Source: Monilinia fructicola (Eukaryota; Ascomycota; Leotiomycetes; Helotiales; Sclerotiniaceae). From it: a stretch of 64,000 nt of DNA. The first letter of the stretch is position 1. Each line of letters begins with the position of its first letter. The notes beneath the pieces are model-generated. The model worked only from the letters and a program-made list of their open reading frames with translations. It ran no database searches and had not been told where the DNA came from. Positions 38,214-50,751 of this stretch are shown one piece after another. The stretch lies in NCBI GenBank assembly GCA_008692225.1, contig VICG01000010.1, positions 2,364,001 through 2,428,000 of the forward strand. Reading direction: 5' to 3'. The position numbers were made by a program, and so were the translations under genes.

Positions 38214-39286
38214 TTAAAAGAATGTACCGCTATACTCCCCTGAGAATGCGACAGCAACTAACTTTTGAACTGCCTGGCCAGGGTGAAAATTATTCCACCA
38301 CAGACAACTAATCCCGTTGGTGTTGTAACAAACTGCATTCGGTGCACCATATGATGTTGGATCATTAATGGCGGTGTTAAAAGGGATCTACAAATCTGAG
38401 TGGGATGCTGGCAATAGGCAGGGTTCAAGACTCAACGTACCGATGTATCGATAACCTTGACAGTGGTTCCTGACCTCTCAGATTGGAATTCAGCGGCTAT
38501 ATTCTTAACAAGTGCGTTCCAAGATGCAATACTTGCAGTGTAAGTTGCTTGCACCGTGCTGTTACGAGCTAGAATCTTGGGACTCTTATTCGTGGCTGGT
38601 TTATCAATCAGTGCTCGAACTAGATCTACCATAGTGGAGTTCAAAAACTCACGTGGGACTGTCAATAAAGCAAAATTTCTGCCCCCATAATAGTACATTA
38701 TGTCAAGTTGCTTCCAGTACGTGTCAAAGATATCTGTGAAGAGCTTTCCCTCATCAGAGTAGGTATAACTGAGATCGATATCATTGATGCCAAACCATAT
38801 AGCAAAAAGTGTATTGGATGAAGTCCAAGGTGCATATGAAGGTTTTGGGCCAAGATTAGCTGCGAATGTTGCAGTTTGCTCTACGAGTGATTTGGCTCCT
38901 GATGTTATTGAAGGGATGACATTGTTATCCACTGTTGAACCACCGACAGCAAAGTTGTAAGATAGTGTTAATGAGGTGTTGTATGCGGTGACCAAATAAT
39001 CAATCCAATTCAGGCCAGCGTCAGTCGTAGTGCCGGGAAATGGAGGGTTTCCAATTGGATTATCCGCGGAAGGCTTCGTCCCGGATATCGAGAAGAGTGT
39101 TCGTGTGTAAGAGTCACCACTTGTAAGATTAGGACTAATCATTTCCATAAACCATTGGAGTTACTCTTACAAGGAAAACAAGTATTTCGTCCCGGTCATT
39201 TGTCGAGGCGACAGTGAATTGAGGAAGGGGAAAGCCGCGCAACTATCGACCAACAGAGGAATGACAAGCAGAAAATGAGAGAACAT
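38214..39286 (-). CDS. GDSL/SGNH esterase, CE16-like acetylesterase, secreted
   Basis: Probable deacetylation of plant-wall oligosaccharides outside the cell. Exons: 39286-39171, 39119-38441, 38387-38214. Introns are 51 and 53 nt: GTAAGA...TTACAAG with branch CCTAAT, and GTACGT...TTTGTAG. Splicing exon 1 to 2 creates FSFGDSYTRTLF, the SGNH block I with the catalytic Ser. NFAVGGSTVDN supplies the block with the oxyanion Gly and WFGINDIDLSY the block with Asn. The third exon supplies NNFHPG, block V with the catalytic His, as in CE16. The N-terminus (MFSHFLLVIPLLVDSCAA) is a signal peptide. The protein is 322 residues, full length, with no frame break. It is isolated between transposon-rich blocks. 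Substrate specificity is inferred from family resemblance. Confidence 0.88.
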
Positions 39287-42200
39287 GACTTAAACTGCAG
39301 TTTGTGGAATGACACAACTACAAACAATAATAGTTTTTGGGTAACAAGCGGTGGAAAAGGTAGGATAAATAGACACACAAAATTGGGTGGACCATGGTTG
39401 CGCGATCCACGTCAATAAACTTCATTCACGAAATGTGCATATTGCGGACCCCGCAACAAAATAACACCGAAATCTGACACGAGGGATAAATTCCGATTGG
39501 AACGGTAGGGAGTATGGACGGAAGAGAGATTTATTTTCACGGAGAAATCTAGAAAACGTTCAGCATGTCTTGCATGGTGGATATGTACAACGATAGATCT
39601 GTTTACGACGTCACATGCAAAATGTGTTAAAGAAAGATTGATGATGTACCAAAATGGGAACTATGCATTGAATACAAGTGACTTGATTAAAGACGGAAAA
39701 GAGCTGGAGGAATGGTCGGAGAGCGACCACGAATATTGGACTCCGGTTCAGCTTTGTTCCTTACTGCTTCTGATGATATGGCATAGCCTGAATTGCATTA
39801 TCGTGCTGCAATCCCATGTTCATATTCAGAATCCAAAAACATTGCTCAAACTAAAAGCACTGAGTTGTTTTATTACAGCAATACATATCTTGCTATAGAC
39901 GTCCAACTCACCGTCACTGTCAAATTATATATGAAATATAAAGTAAAAATGCTTCGGTGGAATAACTTTCTCCACACCTTCATACCTTACTGTTGAGGAG
40001 TGTTCCATATGAATGAAAGCGAAACACCGATTGTCGTATTATCTGAGCAGATATTCATTATGTAGTTGAATTAACAGTCGAGTGCTCTTTCAAACTGATC
40101 GGATATGGGGAATTAAAGAGCGTCATTATTTGGAGGTGCGGAGGTATTCTATGCCCGCAGAAGGTAAGGTTAGGGTGAGAGCGGTGTGGATGGAGGTGGT
40201 GGACTTAATTATCGGTCGAGATGAAGATTGGTAACCTTGTCAGCAATTTAGACTGACTAGAACTTATGTTCCGCGACGGATTAATTAACAAAAGAGCTCG
40301 CCGGTAGGAGTAGCATCCAAGTGGAACGGGCTAATTAGAACAATGTGGATTCCAGTTTGCTTGACCTTTTAATTACGATACTTTCGGAGAAGTACTGGTC
40401 GTACATAAACAAGGCACATAATAAGAAACGTGTGCACTTCGGAACTCAAATCCTCTGGAAAGTTGGAGAGGCTCGAAAGCTCATCAGACATTAAGTTGGC
40501 CAGTTCCTTGCCAGAATTGAAAGAAAGACAAATATAATACAATAGAGATCGGTCCATATATCCCATTTGATCGCAAATTACCTAGGTATCCACGATAAAG
40601 TATGAGGAATATGTATGGGAATAGGAATAATCAAGGAGGGGGATGAATGTAAGATCATTTGCTTTATGTTCTGGGGCGGTTAGAGGGATGATTCTACTCG
40701 AGTATCTGCACCTGATTAGTAAGCGTGTGTGAAGTAAAATTAACCTTACTCTGTAACCGCCCGGCGGTTATAGCCTATTGAGATTGTGGGGATGGGAGGG
40801 GGTGTGGAATTAGCACCGTATCAACTAATCCGAATCAACTACCCCGTACATTGGAACGATGTCTCCGTTAACCTTAATTTGCATCATGAAAACTTCATCC
40901 ATTTGCCTCCCGATCCAATTGCTCAAATAGGTTCCAGGTTGTTCATAGTTTCAAGTTGATTCTCAATCAACTCATTAATTCGCATTACCTTTTATGATGA
41001 TAAGAATCGCAAGATTGGTTCATTGCTAATAACGAGATCCTTTTTTTCAATGCTAAAACGGTCATAAAGCTTTCGATCACTAATCTAGTCTCCTTTTCAG
41101 ACTGATTCTCAAAACAGATCTTTGTCCAGTATGTTTATTCATCTTAGTATGAAAATTCATGTTGAATCTCCGGTGTACACAACAACCCTCCCAATATCTA
41201 AACTCATGACCCGAAGTTTCGACTCCCGCATCTATGTCACGAAGACCCAATGGTCTAAACTAGACTCCCGACCCATTCGTTTACTGAACCAATCATGTTA
41301 GTCGATTCGCATCAACTACAACCAGCTACAGAAGCCGGTAATCTGATCAACGATTGCGGTCTTGAGCTGCATTCTAAATTGAAGCCAATACTCCCGCAAT
41401 AGATAGCTCCTTGGAACAAATATTAAATGGATAAGTCTACTACATTCGTTGGAGGTCAGTAGCTTTCAATTCTTCCAATAGCCATACTACCAGCTGAGGT
41501 CCAGTTGTGGGCACCTGGTAAGATATCTGAGGATGTTAATCAAATGCTACCCCAGTATTAAAATATGGGCCATTGATGGGCCCACTGTAATCGATACGTA
41601 GGAAAAAATGTACCCGCAAATGATCATCGATCAGATTCCAGCGGATCTGATATTTTGCTAACAACATCTCAAATGGCGAGACGGTTACGGGTACACCAGT
41701 ACACAACACTGCTCATACATATTTCTTTTCGAGTGATCCGACTATCAAGCCGGATTTCCGAAAGATAGATCGACTAATATTTACAATGAATGTTTACAAT
41801 TTAACACTAGTCGTACCCGGAGCTAGTGCCCAGAATCTGCTGTACCTTTCAGTACTCAAACTTATACTAGCTGTAAATATTGGCCAAGACGTGTGGGATA
41901 GTCTCCTACTAGAGCACAATCATTTCAAATTGTCTTACATAGTTTGGCCCAGAATAGCTTGTGACAAAGTAAGTCCTTTATAATTCTTATTCTGTCATCT
42001 GATCTGTCGGATATGCTATCTCCAAAGCTCTCCAGAGACTCAAAGCTTGTTCACTCAACTAAGGCTTCTGCAAGTGACTGTGGCCTAGCCCATGGTGGGC
42101 CTGAGTTCACATGTTCATAGAACCTGCATTGCCTCGGGCGTTACTTCTACTAGAGTAGGTCTAAGCAACTTTTTCCCAATATGTCTTCTCTTTTCCAAAA

Positions 42201-43872
42201 TGATCTAGACTATGGATATCTCTGGCTTTTTGCTCGCGTAGGGTTACGCATGTTCAATTCATTAAGTAGAAATAGGTGGTATCAAGCCCCTGGTTTCTGT
42301 TGCAATCGGATCGCATGAGATATAACCATACGGTCGTATTAAATTGTTTTCCAAAATGCAATAGCTTATGTCCTAGGTTTCACTCCACCGAACAAGGTCA
42401 TAAGTTTAGTAATGAAGTTATTTCTCCCAGACGTAGCGGGACTTATGAGCTCGGCATTTCTGTATATATGACCGAAAGCTTGAATGGAGTGTAGAAGTTG
42501 TCAAAAAGAATTGTCTCCAGGGCAGGGGAAAGACGAAGAATCTGCGAAATCCGTGCCGGAAGCGAGACACGACACTACCCTAAAGGTAAAAGTGGAGGTG
42601 TTCTATGAGTTTAATGTTACGGACATATCTATTGCTTGAGTACATCGACATCTTCTCATGAACATACCCTTTTTAAAATAGCCTCCGTTCGAGGATATTT
42701 TTCTTGGGTCCTTCAATATCTTGGTGGTATATAAGGACACCGGTGCTTCATATATTTTGGTTCCCAAGCCCCGGTATATCTTTAATTGACGTTGTAGTTA
42801 TGAAAGTTATACCAGATTTATGTTTAACCGAAAAAATTGTCTTTCGTCGGGGTTATTGCGAATCCACGAGACAATTGTTGGGGCTAGAATACTACCCTGT
42901 CGGGATGAGATAGAATTCTACATAAGAACACCACTAGTTATCCCTATTTTCGAAGCAAGGAAAACGTACCCTTGTAGAGTTTTTTGCAGTATAAATTGCA
43001 TGAAGGGGGGTTGGTGTTGATACATCAGGTATTACCTCATTCTTTCGGAATATTTCGAGTATGGAAGCTCCATTTACAACCTAGACTATGAGCTGAATAC
43101 TTCGATCTCTACTCCTTTCAGGCAATTGAAGATTCTTGACGTTTAACGCCACCAATGCAATGTATCTCGTGTACGAAACCTTGAGAGGCGGCAGCACTAG
43201 AAGATAGCACATACCTGCACAATTCGTCCAACTGTTTACGATTTACGAATTGGATGATAGGTATAATGCAGTATTCAATGCAACTTTTGTTTCTCTGAAC
43301 GATCGTTCAAGGGTAACACTAAATTTTACAAACATAACTGACCCATTCGCTGCATTACTGTCCAAAGATTTGCGCGTCAAATAGCATTTGGATGCCCTTT
43401 AATGCCAACTCTATCGGCTGATTACTTATTTCTTCACTTCAAGCCGGACAACATACTTCAGGCTGATCTACATTTCACATACCCGAATATTCAATGAAGA
43501 ACTTGGGTACCGAGGAAAGTCCCCCTCATTATGTGCCATTTATGGACTTCATGGTCTGGATCACGAGAATGCAAGGATTCTCCGCATCTGCAATAACTAA
43601 TGCATGCGTACGGTTAAATATACCAGGTAATTCAACTATTATTCAAGCTTGGAATTCCGTTGCTTTTTATAACGAGATTAACTTGCCGTGCCTAAAAAAG
43701 CACCGCCAGCCTCAGAGTGCTGGGAAAGCTTGTCTACAATGAAGCGATGGTAGTATAAAAGAGTGAACAATTCCCGTCATGATCACCTATTTTGGCGCAA
43801 CCTCAAAGCTACAGCCATAGAATCACAATCAAAATCACACTGCTTTTATTCTTCTCGCAAAAAAAGGAAATC
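39287..43872. other. Gene-poor region of normal composition
   Basis: About 4.6 kb with no gene I can support. Open frames are below 90 residues and without motif, intron structure or strand continuity. The composition is not RIP-like, so it may be intergenic or hold very diverged or non-coding genes. Confidence 0.45.
43754..43760 (+). promoter_or_regulatory. TATA box of the CFEM-like gene
   Basis: TATAAAA in the context TAGTATAAAAGAG, about 115 bases upstream of the ATG at 43873. Its position is suitable for a strongly regulated small secreted protein gene. Confidence 0.5.
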
Positions 43873-44254
43873 ATGAAGTTCTCATACATCGCTATTGTTC
43901 TCGGAGCTGCCTCGGTTGTATCAGCTCAAGCTGCTTGCATATCAGCTGTGGCTGCCATTCCCACTTGTGGTGTATGTAATCTTATAATTTTTCTTCTTTC
44001 CTTGACATTCATTTGTTGACGATTTCTGCGCCAACATACAGTTTATCTAATGATGTCTTTCCTAGGTTTCTTGCATCAACTCAGCGGCTTCGGTATATTG
44101 CACAGGCACTAGTAACTACGCTTGTGAATGCGCCTCGGCAACGTTTACCTCAATCGAAAGTGCTGCTGCTAATTGCGTCATTGGCGCCTGTGGATTGGCC
44201 ACCGCGGCTCAGGTCTTGAGCTCTGTCGCTGCGGTCTGTACTGCTTGCGCCTAA
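43873..44254 (+). CDS. Small secreted CFEM-domain protein
   Basis: A 95-residue protein. Signal peptide MKFSYIAIVLGAASVVSA, then a compact cysteine-rich domain. Two exons, 43873-43971 and 44066-44254, are joined by a 94-nt intron (GTATGT...CCTAG) in phase 0, so PTCG continues into VSCINSAASVYC. Cysteine spacing fits the CFEM pattern: PxC-G-x2-C-x8-C, then CxC, x14-C, x4-C, x15-C. Two extra cysteines lie at residue 22 and at the penultimate position. The conserved Asp that usually binds haem iron in CFEM proteins is replaced (TSNYACEC has Ser/Asn there). No GPI tail remains, so it is probably released. CFEM proteins act in haem uptake, wall or host interaction; this one could be an effector candidate, which is an inference. 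Confidence 0.85.
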
Positions 44255-44479
44255 GCTGACACAACTGCGGTCTTCGTCCTGAGTCTCAATCAGGAACAGA
44301 CAAGGGTTTGACACTATCCGGGGATTTCTTGCGCGATTGGGTGGTGCGTGATTTTGATGTGAATGGGATGGAATGGTGGAACGATGGCGAAGAATAGGCT
44401 TTATATGTGGCTTGACAATCAATGATTGAATGGAGTCTTTTGTTGCCCGTCCTTTGAAGCAAAAAGTTCTTCTGATTTT

Positions 44480-44800
44480 GTGTGCACTCGTATTCTGTTC
44501 GTCGCCGTGTAAAAGCTATTCAAAGGGTTATTCCTAATATACATTGAATTCAGAGGGCTATTTACATTAAATTCAAAGAGCTATTTAGAGGGCTATTTCT
44601 ATCATTATATATTGAATTTAGAGGGTTATTTAAAGGGTTATTTAAAGGTTATTTAAAGGGTTATTCCTATTATTATATATTGAATTCAAAGGGTCATTCA
44701 AATAGTTATTTTTATTAATATACATTAAATTTAGAGGGTTATTTAAAGGACTATTCAAAGGACTATTTATATTATTATATATTGAATATTATAATTTTTT
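44480..44800. repeat. Degenerate tandem repeat based on GAGGGTTATTTAAAG
   Basis: Recurring blocks of TATATATTGAATT, AGAGGGTTATTTAAAGG and TATTATTATATATTGAA, in spaced, imperfect copies over about 320 bases, marking the left edge of the right-hand AT-rich block. Confidence 0.6.
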
Positions 44801-45170
44801 ATACTATAATTTACTAAATTATAAGCATTTACACTTTATAATTATAGACTTATATACCTTGTAATACATATATAATATTATATTATTATATAAAAATATT
44901 ACAATCTTTTATACTATGATTTCATTGAGTTATAAGCACTTATACCCTATAGTTATAGATTTATATATTTTATACGGTAAATTACTCTCATGCCATGAAA
45001 AGTCGAAAAAATTACTCTCATGCCACAAAAATCGAAGTGATTTTACTATAATGCCACATAGATTCTAGCCTTTTTGAATAGAATCTAATTTAGATTCTAT
45101 TCAAAAACTATAGAATCTAGGGTTTTATAATAGATTTTTTATATTAACAGATTAGTAGTTATATTATTTC

Positions 45171-45425
45171 GAAATGGAATGGCCAGAATGAAATGGTCGG
45201 AATGGAATGGCTAGAATGGAATGGCCAGAATGGACGGGTCGGGAATGGAATGGCCGAAATGGAAGGGCCAGAATGAAATGGCCGAAATGGAAGAGCCAGA
45301 ATGGAATGGCCGAAATGGAAGGGCCAGAATGGAATGGCCGAAATGAAAGGGCCAGAATGGAATGGCCGAAATGGTTGATCACCTTCGAAATGGCCGAAAT
45401 GGTCGATCACCTTCAAAATGGCTGA
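45171..45425. repeat. Minisatellite block 1, about 28-bp unit
   Basis: Units of the form GGAATGGCCGAAATGGAA plus GGGCCAGAAT repeat with small substitutions. The open frames here (GPFISAIPFWPFHF and the complement) are repeat artefacts in all frames. Confidence 0.85.
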
Positions 45426-45534
45426 AATGATCGGAATAACTAAGCTCCGAATGTAGGACGGAAAGTCGGAGCTTTTTTGCTTACTAATAATTGACTAATG
45501 AAAATATTAGATTTTGAAAATTTATAATCACCTT

Positions 45535-45795
45535 CGAAATGGCCGAAATGGTTGACCACCTTCGAAATGGCCGGAATGGAAGGGTCGGGAATGGAAGGGT
45601 CGGGAATGGAATGGCCAGAAATGAACGGGTCGGGAATGGAATGGCCGAAATGGAAGGGCCAGAATGAAATGGCCGAAATGGAAGGGCCAGAATGGAATGG
45701 CCGAAATGAAAGGGCCAGAATGGAATGGCCGAAATGGTTGATCACCTTCGAAATGGCCGAAATGGTCGATCACCTTCAAAATGGCTGAAATGGTC
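45535..45795. repeat. Minisatellite block 2, same unit
   Basis: Second copy of the minisatellite with the same unit and the same following hairpin and tail (about 45800-45890), so the whole module was duplicated. Confidence 0.85.
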
Positions 45796-46048
45796 GGAAT
45801 AACTAAGCTCCGAAGGTAGGACGGAAAGTCGGAGCTTTTTTGCTTACTAATAATCGACCAATGAAAGTACTAGATTTTGAAAATTTATAATTCACTATTT
45901 AGATTCTAGCCTTTTTGAATAGAATCTAATTTAGAATCTAGCCTAAAAAAGGCTAGAATCTATGTGGCATTATAGTAAAATAAGTCTGATTTTTGTGGCA
46001 TGAGAGTAATTTTTTCGACTTTTCATGGCATGAGAGTAATTTACCGTA

Positions 46049-46339
46049 TTTTATAATATATATAACGTTATATTATTATATAAAAATATTATAATATTTT
46101 ATATTACAATTCTATTGAATTATATATTCACAAGTATAAGTAAGTCAGTGGAATGTATATATTTAATTATATAGATATAATAGAACTAAAGAATATAAAT
46201 CTATGGAAATGAAATATTATGTTAGAATACTATTATACTAATGTATAAGTATATGCTCTAGTATATATAATTTAATATTCTAATACTTCTTTAGAAAAAA
46301 CATTCTGTTTATTTTTTATAGTTAGTTCTTTATTATTCC
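46049..46339. other. AT-rich flank between TIR element and copia relic
   Basis: A/T-dominated DNA with no feature recognised. Confidence 0.45.
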
Positions 46340-46560
46340 TAGTATATTCTTAAATCTTTTAAAAATAATCTTAGGATATAGCTTTGTAAATTTATTTATT
46401 ATTATATTATTATATTATTTATTTTAATATAACTAGTTATAATTAATCCTTTTTTAATAAAATTTCTAATATAATAATAATTTATATTGATATGTTTAGA
46501 TTGTTTATATAGATGTAGGTTAATTGTAAATACTAAAGCTTAATTATCTTTAATTATTTA
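46340..46560 (-). pseudogene. RIP-degraded Ty1/copia RNase H C-terminal relic
   Basis: The minus-strand reading from about 46555 down gives KDN, a stop, ALVF, then HLYKQSKHININYYYIR, then GLIITSYI. This lines up with the end of copia polyprotein RNase H: DNQ-A-L, H-x-R-(T/S)-KHI-x-I-x-Y-(H/Y)-x-IR, then G-x-I-x-x-Y. The stops sit where glutamine (CAA) is expected, as C-to-T mutation produces. Upstream RT/RNase H sequence is not recognisable beyond the boundary with the TIR element at 47005. Confidence 0.65.
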
Positions 46561-47004
46561 AATTATCCTTTTATTTTTTTATATATTTTAATCATTTTAA
46601 GTTTTTTAAAAATTAAGTTATTTATTGTTTTTACTTAGTAAATATTGTTATTATAATATATTTTGTTTTTGTATTTGAAGTGATTATAAATATTTACTTT
46701 TTATTTGCTTAAGAAATTAGTTTATTATAAAACATTATAATTCCTTTAAAAAACATTTTTTCAATCAATCTTATTATTTACCTAATTAGAATTTGTATAC
46801 ATATTAAACGTATCTTATCGAAAATTGTATTTTTTATAATATTAAATTAAACTTTTCCAAATCTAAAATGTAATTCTTATTTAATTATAAATTTTAAGTA
46901 TTTTATAAAAATTTTAAAAATAATATTATAATATTTAATAAGATTAGATATGAATTACATTAACCTTTTAAGATTAAAAAAGATATTAAGTTTGATATAA
47001 ACTA

Positions 47005-47621
47005 AGTCGCCTACCCTACTTCTCGCCACCCCCCCCCATTTGGCCAACATTTCACATCAAAAACGGCCATTTTAACGTATTTATAACTCTACGAAAAATA
47101 AATATATATTTTTTTAAATTTTAATTAGAGCTTCTATATATAATTATTAATAGATTTTGAAAATCTTAAACTTTTGCGATTTTTTTATAAAAAGTTATAA
47201 AAGATTATGGAAAATTAAAATTAAAATTTTCGATTTGTATGTAAATCCCATACAAAATCAAAATCTTTAAAAAAAGTTATATATATTTAATAAAAATAGC
47301 TAAAAATAATCTAAAATTTTTTCAAGAATCTTAAAGCTAACTTAAATTGAATATATTATTTTAATAATATACTATTATTTATAAATAAATGTTTAATATA
47401 GATTCTTAGATTTTAACGAATAAAATTTTAAGTAAAAAATTTCTAATTTCAATTTACTCAATAGTTTTAAATTATTATATATATCTTTAAATAGCTTATT
47501 TACTATATATTGATTAATAGATTCTATAAAAATTTATAGATTATTTTTAATTATTTTTGTTTAGAAATTATAAATATTTATTTCAAAGTTTCAATTTTGT
47601 ATGTGATTTCCATACAAATCC
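47005..47621. mobile_element. Interrupted copy of the AGTCGCCTACCC TIR element
   Basis: The left end AGTCGCCTACCCTACTTCTC, the C run, TTTGGCCA and AACGGCCATTTTAACG all match the element at 37143, and the AT-rich interior aligns for about 600 bases. It is preceded by TA. It stops after ...CATACAAATC where the palindromic-head repeat begins at 47622, so the right TIR is missing or displaced. Confidence 0.7.
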
Positions 47622-48452
47622 TAATAACTATTATATGAATTTTTTCGCGGGCCACTACCGGTGGTGGCCTATTTCGACAGGGGGGGTAGTGGCTAGCGAA
47701 AAATAGTCGAATCGGCCATCACTATAATTCGCTTAAATATTGATATAATTTAAAAATTTAAAATCGTATATTATAAAGTTTTATTTAAATTATTTATATA
47801 TAAAGTTTCTTTTAAATTATTTTAAAAAAAAGAATCTATATAGATTTTAATATATTAGTATTTTGGTGGTATATAGGGTAAAGCTATTTCGATAGGGGGG
47901 TGGTGGCCCCAACAAAATATTTATTTTAATTCAAATTCATTATTATTATAATTAGCTTAAATCTTTAATATAATTAAAAATTTAAAATTTTATATTATAA
48001 GGATTTATTTTAATAATTTATATATAAAGTTTATTTTAAATTATTTTAAATATTAAAGGATTTATATAGATTTGAATTATTAGCTATATGAAAATTATTA
48101 GCTAGGGTGATGTGGGGTAGTGGAATTTCAAAAAATATATTATTTTAAATATTATTTTTAATTAATTTAATCTTATATTATAAAAATCTAAAAAAAGCTA
48201 ATATCGAATTAAAATAATTAAAAGGCTTTATAATATTTTTCAAAATATCAAAATTCGAATTATTTATTATAAAGGTATAATATATATATTAAAAATAAAT
48301 AAGCTAATTTGTTTAAATATAATAAACTATTATGAGTATATTTATATTAATTTTATTAGCTTAATTTTATTAGGTATAAATAAAACTTTTAGGGGATAAT
48401 ACACTAATAAGAGATAGAGGTATCCTAGTTGTATTAATATAATTTATAATCC
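47622..48452. repeat. Palindromic-head repeat, copy 1
   Basis: Begins TAATAACTATT, then TTTTTTCGCGGGCC, a (C/T)NACCGGTGGTGG core and a CGACAGGGGGGG stretch, then a repeat of GTGG and a partial GCGAAAAATAG. A second GCTATTTCGATAGGGGGG motif lies near 47882. The copy ends inside the unit where copy 2 starts. Confidence 0.75.
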
Positions 48453-49759
48453 TAATAACTATTCTATGAATTTTTTCGTGGGTCACCATCGGTGATGGCC
48501 CATTTCGACAGGGGGGGTAGTGACCCGCGAAAAATAGTCGAATCGGCCATCACTATAATTCGCTTAAATATTGATATAATTTAAAAATTTAAAATCGTAT
48601 ATTTATAAAGTTTAATTTAAATTATTTTAAAAATTAAAGGATCTGTACAGATTTTAATATATTAGTATTTTAGTGGTATGTGGGGTAAAGCCATTTTGAT
48701 AGGGGGGTGGTGACTTAACAAAACATCTATTCAAATTCGAATTTATTATTATTTTAATTAGCTTAAATCTTTATATAAATTAAAAATTCAAAATATTATG
48801 TAATAGAAATTTATTTAAATTTTATATATATATATAATTTATTTTAAATTATTTAAAAAATTGAAGGATCTGCATTAGTTTGAATTATCAGTTATGGAAA
48901 AGCGATTGGTTAGGGTAATGTGGGGTAGTAGTAGTTTTCGAAAAATAATATATTTTAAATAATATTTTAATATATTAATATTAATTCAACCTTATATTAT
49001 TAAAATTTAAAAAAAGCTAATTTTAAATTAATTCAAGCAGGGGGCTTTATATTACTTTTTAAAATTTCAAAATTCGAATTATTTATTATAAAGGTATAAT
49101 ATATATTTTAAAATAAGTAAGCTAATTTGTTTAAATGTAATAAACTGCTGTAAGTACATTTATATGCTGATCTTATTAGTTTAATTTTAGTAAGTATAAG
49201 TGGAACTTTCAAAGGGTAATATTCTAATAAGAGATAGAGGTATTCTAATCGTATTATTAATATAATTTGTAATCTTTCGTATATATATGCTAACTTTTAA
49301 TTTGTTGAACTTAATATTTTTTAATAAAAAACGAAAAAGTTTTATTTTATATTAGTATATATAAATTCGGTTATAAATGATAGAATGGGGAATATTTTAT
49401 ATTCTAAGTAGTTACATTTGGATATCTTTTTTTTTAATTTTATTTTATATTATTTTAATTATATTATTTAATTTATATTATTATATTATTATTTTATTAT
49501 TATTATTTAATTTATAGTATTATTCTAATTTATATTATTATTTTAAATAATATTATTATTATTTTATTATTATTATAATTATTAATAATATTAATCTTAA
49601 TATAATATTTAAAATAAAGGTATTAATTATATAAGGGTAACCACTACTAGGATTAGGAAAAGAAAACCCTTCCCGATTAGGATAATCGCTATAAGAATTT
49701 GAAAAAGAAAATACCTTTTGTAAAAGTAATTGAAATAGGGATTTTAAAAAGAAAACATC
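48453..49759. repeat. Palindromic-head repeat, copy 2 (long)
   Basis: Full head, then the second GCCATTTTGATAGGGGGG motif near 48690, then the GTGGGGTAGTAG motif near 48920, a promoter-like ATATATAAATTCGG stretch near 49360, an AT-rich (ATT)n tail, and a distinct tail with ACCACTACTAGGATTAGG near 49650. Copy 3 follows. Confidence 0.75.
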
Positions 49760-50751
49760 TAATAACTATTCTATGAATTTTTTCGCGGGCCACCACCAGT
49801 GGTAGCTCATTTCGATAGGGGGGTGGTAACCTGCGAAAAATAGTCAAATCAGCCACCACTATAATTTACTCAAATATTGATATAATTTAAAAATTTAAAA
49901 ATCGTATATTATAAAGCTTTATTTAAGTTATTTATATATAAAATTTATTTTAAATTATCTTCAATATTGAAGGATTTGTACAGATTTTAATATATTAGTA
50001 TTTTGATGGTATGTAAGGTAAAGCCATTTCGATAAAAAGGTGATGGCCTAACAAAATATTTATTTTTATTCAAATTTATTTTCATTTTTATTAGTTTAAA
50101 TCTTTATATAAATTAAAAATTCGAAATATTATATAATAGGAATTTATTAAAATTTTATATATATATAATTTTTTTAAATTATCTTAAAAATTGAAGGATC
50201 TATACTAATTTAAATTATTAGTTATGAAAAAGTGATTGGTTAAGATAATGTGGGGTAGTAGTATTTCACAAAATAATATATTTTAAATAATATTTTAATA
50301 TATTAATATTAATTCAATCTTATATTATAAAAATTTAAAAAAAGCTGATTTTGAATTAATATAAGCAAGGGGTCTTATAATATTTTTTGAAATTTCAAAA
50401 TCCGAATTATTTATTATAAAGGTATAATATATATTTTAAAATAAGTGAACTAATTTGTTTAAACGTAACAAACTATTGCGGGTACATTTATACTGATCTT
50501 ATTAGCTTAATTTCATTAAATATAAATGAAACTTTTAAAGGGTAATACCCTAGTAAAAGATAGGGATATCCTAATTGCATTATTAATCTAATTAGTAATA
50601 CAATTTGTAATCCTCTGTATATATACCAGTCTCTAATTTGTTGGATTCAATACTTTCTAACAAAGAACGAAAAAGTCTTATTTTACGCTAGTATATATAA
50701 GTTCGGCTATAAATGGCAGAGTAAGGAATATTTAACCTCAGTAAAATATTC
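49760..50751. repeat. Palindromic-head repeat, copy 3
   Basis: Same order of motifs as copy 2 but more A/T substitutions in the head (CACCAGTGGTAGC). It ends just after the GTATATATAAGTTCGG promoter-like stretch. Confidence 0.7.

Larger units (their letters stand above)
44975..46046. mobile_element. 1,072-bp TIR element carrying an internal minisatellite
   Basis: Left end CGGTAAATTACTCTCATGCC, right end its reverse complement. TA flanks both sides (44973-44974, 46047-46048). The inverted repeats extend inwards about 115 bp or more and contain the word ATTACTCTCATGCCA twice and a TAGATTCTAGCC block. The interior has two direct copies of a roughly 360-bp module. Each module is a GGCCGAAATGG-type minisatellite followed by a hairpin (AGCTCCGA...TCGGAGCT) and a short AT tail. 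No transposase is seen, so it is non-autonomous. Confidence 0.8.

Noticed and set aside
43494..43742. 82-residue ORF upstream of the CFEM gene
   Set aside because: No signal peptide, motif, intron or promoter support; overlaps the CFEM promoter region.
45159..45788. Several overlapping ORFs on both strands (PFHSGPSISAI-type repeats)
   Set aside because: Minisatellite translation in multiple frames at once; not a gene.
44975..46046. CRISPR-like array
   Set aside because: Repeat units are contiguous and divergent without unique spacers, the DNA is eukaryotic, and TIRs explain the boundaries.
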